Assembly: GCF_018446385.1 (NCBI RefSeq)
Contig: NC_056002.1
Location: forward strand, 11,852,894 to 11,916,893
Direction of reading: 5' to 3'
From: Zingiber officinale
Taxonomy: Eukaryota; Streptophyta; Magnoliopsida; Zingiberales; Zingiberaceae
Length of the DNA: 64,000 bases
Shown: one piece after another, positions 57,601 through 64,000 of the stretch
Numbering within the stretch: the first letter of the stretch is position 1
How the letters are laid out: every line of letters starts with the position of its first letter
Program-made: the position numbers and the translations under genes
The notes under the pieces: model-generated
Told to the model about the DNA's origin: nothing
What the model saw: only the letters and a program-made list of their open reading frames with translations
Databases searched by the model: none

Positions 57601-58571
57601 CAGAATAAATGAATGTGACAAATGCATTTATGTCAAAGACTCACCTGAAGGCTATATAATCGTTTGTCATACGTAGACGACATGCTAATAATGGGCAGTA
57701 ATCATGATGTAATCATGACTACAAAGAAAATGTTGACCAAAATTTCGATATGAAAGATATGGGTCAAGCAGATGTTATATTGGGAATTAAAATTCTCAGG
57801 ACATCAGAGGGGATAGTTTTAACACAATCCCATTATGTAGAATCAGTATTGAAAAGATTCAATGCGTACGATCTTTCTACTGTAAAAACACCTATGGATC
57901 TAAGTCAACACTTAGCGAAAAACCATGGTGAGACCATATCGCAGTTGGAATACTCTCGGATAATAGGCAGTTTGATGTATCTTACAAACTGCACACGTCC
58001 GGATATTGCCTGTACGGTCAACAAGCTGAGTCGTTTCACCAGTAATCCAAACGACGCCCATTGGAAGGCATTGATGCGAGTTCTTAGATATTTGAAATAT
58101 ACTATGAACTATGGATTACATTATGGAAAATATCCCGCTGTGTTGGAGGGATATTGTGATGCTAATTGGATATCAGATACAAAAGACTCCAAATCCACTA
58201 GTGGATATGTATTCACGATCGGTGGGGGAGCAGTATCTTGGAAATCCACTAAGCAGACTTGCATTGCTCGGTCAACTATGGAATCCGAGTTTATAGCACT
58301 AGATAAAGCAGCTGAGGAAGCTGAATGGCTGCGAAACTTCTTGGAAGATATTCCGAGCTGGATGAAACCTGTGTCTGCCGTACTAATGGCACAGAGTAGT
58401 ATGTATAATGGGAAGTCACGATATATACGTCGTAGACATAATACCATTAGGCAGTTGATCTCGAATGGAGTGATTGCAATCGACTATGTTAAGTCCAAAG
58501 ATAATTTGGCAGATCCTCTAACGAAGGGGTTGAGTCGAGATCAAGTATACTGCTCATCAAGAGGAATGTGA
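54676..58571 (+). mobile_element. Copia element gag-pol coding region
   Basis: Starts [15 protein letters not shown] with a short Pro-Thr-Ala-Val repeat. UBN2-type gag follows ([36 protein letters not shown]), then protease region ([14 protein letters not shown]), GAG-pre-integrase ([20 protein letters not shown]), integrase ([34 protein letters not shown]), reverse transcriptase ([32 protein letters not shown]) and RNase H ([22 protein letters not shown]). The lineage is perhaps TAR or Tork. Long and nearly whole, with one or two breaks in the RT part. Confidence 0.92.
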
Positions 58572-59132
58572 TTAAAAAATCTACAACTGAAAATGACTGA
58601 AGTGGAAAACCCAACCTTGTTGACTGGAGATCCCAAGATCTTGGTTCAATGGGACAACAAAGTTTCAGAAGTTGTGGTTCAGCACAGGAGATAGTTTATC
58701 TCTATCCCAATCCTAGGATGAATTTGTGCTGTCCTACCTCATGTAGTGAGGTTAAGCTTATGCTTTTAGTGACTTCTATACCTTATAAGGTGGAGTATGG
58801 TAGGATACTCTTGATAGAAGTGTCACCTATGTGAGTGTGAAGACAGGCCGCTTCAATGAAACACTCATGAATCCAAGATGGTGTCCATGGCCAAAACGGA
58901 ACCAACCATGAGAACCTAAAGTAGGTGAGATAGGTCTCTGTGTGGGTGTTATTGTCTTAGTATACACAAACAACTGAGCAGTTCAAGACATCCTAGTATA
59001 CTTGATAGCATTCCACTACGGAAGGTTCAAAGCCACAAGCTACCTCTCCCGATGCAGTGACTTATCGATTGGACTCTTGTAAAGTGTCGCATGCATACAC
59101 GCATTACATTAATTTCCATTTATGTGGGGGAT

Positions 59133-60166
59133 TGTTGGATATTGGGGCCTAAATGGACCAATACGATTTTGAGGAAAAATCGGAAGCCATCAATTGTTGA
59201 AAGTCGTAATTGACTTCAAAATTGAAATCTACGTTTCAGTAGATAGATTTAGACTATTAATTTGCTCAAAACCGATTAAGGGTGAATGAGAAATTAATGT
59301 TCAAAGTCGGCCCAAATAACGTTGGTTATTCATTTAAGGAAATGCAGGAGAATAGTCCCACATCGGAAATTTCCGATGTGCATTCTTTACTTATTAATGA
59401 TGTTGAGTTATTGGAGGTAACTCAGAAAAGTACCAGTTACTCTCTGCTCAGGGGCGAGCAGGTGCTCGCACCTGTGAGCCCGCCACCCGCCACGTGCGCA
59501 ATGGGCGCTTTGTAGGCGCACTTCGCGAGGAGCATTGAGGAGCTTAAATTTATGCTCCAGGTGACATTGCAGTGCCTACATGGCACTCGGGTGACGTGTC
59601 AGGCTAGTACCTGACATGGCAGTGCCTATGTGGCATCCTCGTGGGCAAAGGGAGATGACTGGACAGTTGGTTGGGCGAACGGATGGCAGCCGTTGATCAA
59701 CGTTGATCAAAGAAGTATGGTGGATCGCTTGTGATGCGATCTAGAGCGTTGGATCACAATGAGTCACGATCTGACGGCTTGGGATGAGACATGATCTGAA
59801 GCATCGGATCAATGGATCCAGATCCGATGGCTGATAGATCTGAGGGTCACAACTCTTAGATCTGATGGATGAGATTAAAGGGGCTATGTGAAGGGTTGGA
59901 ATCTAATCACTAAACTTAATCTTCTCTTCCTCAAGTATTCACTCACTCATCTTGTGCATTCAAGAGTCCAAGAAGCCTACGAGAAGGTTCGCTGGTCTCG
60001 GAAGTCGGAGTGCTACGATTCCGAGACGATTGTCGTCGTTGTATCTTGGGAACGAATTGCAACAATCCGTTAAGCACCGTAGCGGAGCAATATCGTTTAC
60101 GGAGATAGTGTCGAACACTAGCCTCGACGATCAGTTTGCATACTCCGGAATTTACCGGAAACAACA
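59133..60166 (+). repeat. 3' LTR of the copia element
   Basis: 1,034 bp, TGTTGGATATTGG to GGAAACAACA, directly after the purine tract. It matches 42449-43364 plus 54549-54646. Confidence 0.92.
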
Positions 60167-60503
60167 CTTACATCACTTACCATTACATACTTACTTGATC
60201 TTGATCTCTTGACCCATTAGGTCCCCCTGTCATATGCCTCATCTCGACTTCATCCAATCATCTGGTCATTCCTGACTCGACTGGACTTCCTACCAACTGT
60301 CTAGTTCTCTGACTCAGCTGGACTTCCAGCTAATTGTCTAGTCCTCCTTGACCTGATTGGACTTCAGCACGGTGTTTGGTCCCTATCAAGTCTTTCAGTC
60401 CTACACACTTGATAAAAGGATTAGAACATACAACATCTAACATTAATCCATTTATCATTCATCAAAATGTGAGTTTAACTTCTTGGTGCTAACTACATCA
60501 ACA

Positions 60504-61540
60504 GAAGGGACCCCTTATTTATAAGGTTATTTCTCCTTACATGAATAATGAGACATGTTGCTAAAATAAGACCCACTATACTGACATACTGCCGCTTTTC
60601 CCAAATTATATTGACCACTTTTACATATGGAGGATGGAAGCCTCCATCGTACAAGTTGCACAGAGCATCTTTAGGTGATTCCCTGATAGCGGTTATATAT
60701 ATGACGTTAAAAGAGCCATTATGCTAGGGGGTTATTGATGATTATTCCATAATGATGGGTCTTTCAATAATTCCAGACCCTGATGGGCCTCAATGCTATT
60801 TCTACAATGACCTTATTATTTGATGATGTCTGACCGGACCTCTAGGTCGGGCAGGTCAGATCAAAAGATTATGGGAGGTACTAGGTGTCGATGTCTTTAA
60901 GTTAGTCCACGTTGATTCAACCCATCTTTATGGCCATAACGCCTGGTCTGACCTTGAGTATATCAGACTCAAGGGCCGGCCGATAGAACTAGTTTACTTG
61001 AACCCATTGTATGGGAGAAGCGTTTGCTTAGAGCCTACTAGGGGAACCGAGCCAAGGACCTGACAGTCAAGTCTATGAGGACCATGCTAGGCCGCTCAAG
61101 TTAACTGTCCTGCGACTCCAATCACCACGTCCCCAGGGAGTCTAATCGTCGTGTTCTTCTATACCTTGATGGCCACGTCTCTCGGGACTTAGACTGCCAC
61201 ATCCTTCGGGACTTAGATCGTCATGTTCTTCAGGACTTCGATACTTGCATCAGGGGTCCCATGCCATTCGTCGTATCAATCATGATGTGCTTCTCTGCTG
61301 TGATGACATGAGTATGAATAGTTGTTGCAGATGAAGAACAGGGTGTGGCTCATTCATTGCCATTTGCTGGGTTACCTTGTCTACCTTCTGCCTCATTGTG
61401 GGGACTTTAACACCAGCATTTGGTCTGAAATTGAGCTGGCAAAGTGATGGGCATGTTTTGGATTGGTGTTGTCTGGAACCTTGCATGCGTTTAGGTTTTG
61501 TCTTCACAACTTCTTTTGTTTCCTTTGATGCTTTTAGGTA
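60504..61540 (-). mobile_element. Decayed LTR-like sequence
   Basis: On the minus strand CCTTATAAATAAGGGG near 60510-60530 resembles an LTR promoter. About 61100-61245 holds degenerate units GGGACTTAGATCGTCATGTTC. No coding domain is recognised. This is the right flank of the three-level nest. Confidence 0.35.
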
Positions 61541-61576
61541 GCTTAAATCTTTTCAGTAATTTGAGTAGGATTTAAT

Positions 61577-61670
61577 AGTTCGACCACTCTATTAAGCTTT
61601 GGATGAAAAATTAAAAGAGCACTTCTAATTATCCGTATCATTAAAAGAATTTGTAAACAGTAAAACAGAT
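61577..61670. repeat. Dispersed repeat shared with 38481-38610
   Basis: See the matching stretch at 38481; both include GAAAAAT-AAAAGAGCACT and lie close to host genes. Confidence 0.45.
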
Positions 61671-61954
61671 AAAAATTATTGATGTTGATTTTCTTTTCTT
61701 TTTTGCCATATTTGTTGCAAGTCTTCAATTTTAAAACATTTACAATAATAAAACCAGATAGAAATCATTAATGAGAGACTTCGTAAATCTAATGCAAGTA
61801 AAGAAGGAAGGAGGCAAAATAGCACACGAAGCTTCACTTACGTTTATTGGTAATTTGGACTTCTTGAGCGGTTTAATCCGGCTTAATTTTTATGAACCGT
61901 CCGGTCTGTTGGTTCTTGCAGGTTTTCCGGCTTTGGCCCGACGCTGACCGATTT

Positions 61955-63223
61955 CTAGCTACGGCAGTTCAGGAGCCCGCCGGCCTTCCGCCGGGCGCCA
62001 TCCACGGCCTCCGTGAACAGGTCATGTTCCTCCTCGATACAGCGAGACTCTCCGTGGTCCGAGGCGGCGATGGAAATTTTGCGGTCGAAGCCTTCCGCGG
62101 TGGCGACGCTCGCTTCCCTCGGGGCGACGGACGGAGTGGCAGCCCTCTCGAGGCTCCGGCGCTGTATCTGGAGGATATCCACCGCCGCGCCTCTCCCGAT
62201 GAATCGACGCCCTTCGAGCTCGTCGAGGGAGTCGCGACGGCGGCAGGTCGAGAGGCTCTCGATCTCGAACAGGTCCGAGCTCGTGTCGCTCGCCGCGTCC
62301 TCCTCTGGCCGCGGTTGCGCTAACTCAGAAGTCTTTGCCGTACTCCGGAATACCTCCAGCGAATCGCGCGGTGACTCTCCGGCGACGTCGGGAGGGCTAA
62401 GGACCGGGAAGGAGAAACCGGGGACGTCGGCGAAGTGCCCGCCGGAGTTCATTATCCGGTGACTGATTTCAGCAGGAAAGGTCTTTTCCGGCGAGAAACG
62501 GCTGGCTACATTGAAAAAGCTTCGATCTTTACCCCAATTTCCGGGAGTTATCTTCATCTTCACCACTCCGCAGGAAAGGTCTAATTCGTTGTTGAACTCA
62601 TCGGCCGGCGACCTCTCTGGGATGGTATCGAGTCCCACCTCTCCTGCTCGAAAGCTCTGTTTTTTCGCATCGAACGAGGCATTCAACGGTCGAATTGGGG
62701 TCGAATGCTTCTTCTCCTCCACGTCGACGGATTTCTTGCCGGAGCAAGGGCAGCTACGCCCGAAGACCACTCGCTTTCCTGACGACCGAAGCCTACCAGC
62801 TCGGTGGGGGAGAAGTCCAGATTTACTGTTCCAGCTGGCTTCCGACGACTCGGTGGGCGCCGTCTGGCACGGCGAACCCCGGCCATTCAATCCTTCGGAA
62901 AGGTCGCACCTTCGGAGCGCCTCATCGACGACGAAGGTCCGCTTGGAGGCGGCCTCGTCGCCTTCACGGAAGTACCGCTCGGCGTCGAAGATGTTAAGCT
63001 CAGCGTCGTCGATTCGGCGGGAGATGCTGAGGCGGCGGCCGTGGCCGCCGGCGACGGCGTCGGAGAGCACGAGGGGATCGCCGAGGTGCGGCTTGCGGTC
63101 GGGAGCGAGTAGAATGAAGTGCGGAGTGGGGAAGGCAGCCGGCCGTTGGTGCAGGCAGCCGCCACTAAAGCTTGCTGCCGCACTGCGTCTCTCCATCTCC
63201 CCGTTCTCCTCTTCCGACTTCAT
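61955..63223 (-). CDS. PHYTOCHROME KINASE SUBSTRATE (PKS) family protein
   Basis: A single-exon minus-strand gene of 422 residues. PKS proteins are plasma-membrane-associated signalling proteins that act with phytochromes, phototropins and NPH3 in phototropism and leaf positioning. Family blocks are seen in order: DDAELNIFDAERYF at 72-85, SEASWNSKSGLL at 127-138, CPCSGKKSVDVEE at 158-170, GFSFPVLSP at 269-277 and SDTSSDLFEIESLST at 312-326. The C-terminus GGLLNCRS is also family-like. The protein is rich in Ser and Arg and mostly disordered, as expected, and no transmembrane segment is seen. The start at MKSEEENGE was chosen; an in-frame ATG 45 bp upstream (63268) would add 15 basic residues. 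Coding GC is high against AT-rich flanks. It is the only host gene right of the transposon nest. Confidence 0.85.
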   Translation of the reverse strand: MKSEEENGEMERRSAAASFSGGCLHQRPAAFPTPHFILLAPDRKPHLGDPLVLSDAVAGGHGRRLSISRRIDDAELNIFDAERYFREGDEAASKRTFVVDEALRRCDLSEGLNGRGSPCQTAPTESSEASWNSKSGLLPHRAGRLRSSGKRVVFGRSCPCSGKKSVDVEEKKHSTPIRPLNASFDAKKQSFRAGEVGLDTIPERSPADEFNNELDLSCGVVKMKITPGNWGKDRSFFNVASRFSPEKTFPAEISHRIMNSGGHFADVPGFSFPVLSPPDVAGESPRDSLEVFRSTAKTSELAQPRPEEDAASDTSSDLFEIESLSTCRRRDSLDELEGRRFIGRGAAVDILQIQRRSLERAATPSVAPREASVATAEGFDRKISIAASDHGESRCIEEEHDLFTEAVDGARRKAGGLLNCRS

Positions 63224-63268
63224 TGCCGAAAACTGGAGCCTGCGCTCGCGGGTTTTATGAACGCGCAA

Positions 63269-64000
63269 AAGTATATCTATTTTTTTTTTTAATTTACTTA
63301 TACTCCCATTAATACGGAGATTTTGAGAAAAATCGGACCATAAGTCAAAATTTAGGGAAGGTCAATCTGACTGAATTACGGACCAAGACATCAGATACTA
63401 TTATCCAATCGGATAATCCTAATCTCACGGGTTATGCTTCTTCTGTACTTCACTTTGTTAGTTTAAAAGTTACTATCCGATCAGACAATCTTAATTTCAC
63501 AGGCTACACTCTCCCTACTTCACTCTGTTAGCTTAGAGATTATCATTCGATTGGATCTTTCTGACTTTAGAGGATTAGTATTCTTTAACTTCTTATAAGA
63601 TGGACAGACATATAAGAACACTTGTTGGCCCATGATCAAAGTTTTAGCCTCCTTTTATCAATCCATTATCTTAATTACTATTTGGGTTAGGCTAAGAAAG
63701 CCCAATGAGTCCTTCGACTCATGAGCTCATTCCATAATTAGTATTGTGCGTGGAATTATCAAAAGCACGTGGAATATTATTTTTGTACATATACGAGATA
63801 TAAGTAATGTATGAGCGATGAGACTGTGCAATATCGTAACAATATAATGATAAGATATTTTCCTTATTGCGACATGACATTTCATTAATGTGAGGATTAC
63901 AAAAGTATTATAAAGGGTCTCACGCCCATAGACGGAAATACATTTTTACTTCACGTGCATCCTATATTCTTTTACTATTCATTTTTCATATCTTCCTCCA
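63269..64000. other. Upstream region of the PKS gene
   Basis: AT-rich DNA with no gene. About 63400-63570 holds two and a half imperfect units of about 72 bp (TATCCAATCGGATAATC, CTTCACTTTGTTAG, then TATCCGATCAGACAATC, CTTCACTCTGTTAG). It probably contains the PKS promoter. Confidence 0.45.

Larger units (their letters stand above)
42449..60166 (+). mobile_element. Ty1/copia element, interrupted by a Tat element
   Basis: Bounded by TGTTGGATATTGG (42449) and GGAAACAACA (60166), with CTTAC duplicated at 42444-42448 and 60167-60171. The 5' LTR is 42449-43364 continuing at 54549-54646; the 3' LTR is 59133-60166, preceded by the purine tract TGTGGGGGAT. The two LTRs are very alike apart from a few block differences, so insertion was fairly recent. 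Without the Tat insertion the element is about 6.5 kb. It has gag through RNase H and looks almost whole with about one or two breaks. Confidence 0.93.
41534..60503 (-). mobile_element. Outer solo LTR of a three-level nest
   Basis: On the minus strand the LTR begins TGTTGATGTAGTTAGC at 60503, breaks at 60167/42448 where the copia element sits, and ends CCTCAATCCTACA at 41534. Its own length is about 1.25 kb. Flanks are AAAGG (41529-41533) and GAAGG (60504-60508), a one-base-off duplication. The body has CAGTTGG-type hairpin units (60250-60380). No internal coding region of its own is present. Confidence 0.65.

Noticed and set aside
61280-61507. 75-residue minus-strand open frame with Gln/Arg-rich sequence
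   Set aside because: Not recognised; no splice, start or domain support, and the flanks are repeats.
61892-63260. Plus-strand open frames of 143-249 residues opposite the PKS gene
   Set aside because: They are antisense shadows of a GC-rich gene; only the minus strand shows family motifs.
1-64000. A new multi-gene system (defence, biosynthetic cluster)
   Set aside because: The three intact host genes are unrelated and separated by repeats; nothing suggests joint function.

Overview
The window is nuclear DNA of a flowering plant, almost certainly a monocot. Repeat style (long LTRs built of hairpin units, GC-rich Tat elements full of CCGAGCGG-like words) suggests Zingiberales, perhaps the ginger family. 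That placement is inference. There is no prokaryotic content, no rRNA or tRNA gene and no CRISPR.

Only three host genes look whole: a small membrane-anchored RING-H2 protein (9748-10236, +), a four-exon SABATH carboxyl methyltransferase (27650-29565, +) with a truncated duplicate pseudogene 11 kb downstream (38950-39821, +), and a single-exon PHYTOCHROME KINASE SUBSTRATE-type protein (61955-63223, -). Fragments of two more host genes sit inside DNA transposons: EMC10-like exons in a PIF/Harbinger element and NUP155 exons in a CACTA element.

Layout. 1-7.4 kb: overlapping LTR-retrotransposon relics (solo LTRs, a copia pol relic, a minus-strand 5' LTR with primer site and gag). 7.4-10.7 kb: quiet DNA and the RING gene. 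10.7-17.9 kb: a PIF/Harbinger element with transposase and Myb/SANT genes, inserted in an older PIF-type element and itself hit by a solo LTR. 17.9-25.4 kb: nested LTR fragments. 25.4-26.7 kb: an inverted-repeat MITE split by a solo LTR. 27-29.6 kb: SABATH gene. 29.7-32.7 kb: LTR relics. 32.9-36.9 kb: CACTA element with NUP155 exons, flanked by a 254-bp direct repeat. 37-42.4 kb: Tekay-like LTR end, SABATH pseudogene with a SINE in exon 3, MITE, and a tandem duplication. 41.5-60.5 kb: a three-level nest (solo LTR, then Ty1/copia, then Ty3/gypsy Tat) with target-site duplications readable at the inner two levels and nearly so at the outer. 60.5-64 kb: repeat relics and the PKS gene.

No multi-gene host pathway is visible; the three genes are unrelated and each stands alone among repeats. 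The most unusual signals are arrays of hairpin units in several LTR families whose stems differ between units but stay complementary within each unit, the 254-bp duplication flanking the CACTA element, and host exons with splice sites held inside two DNA transposons.
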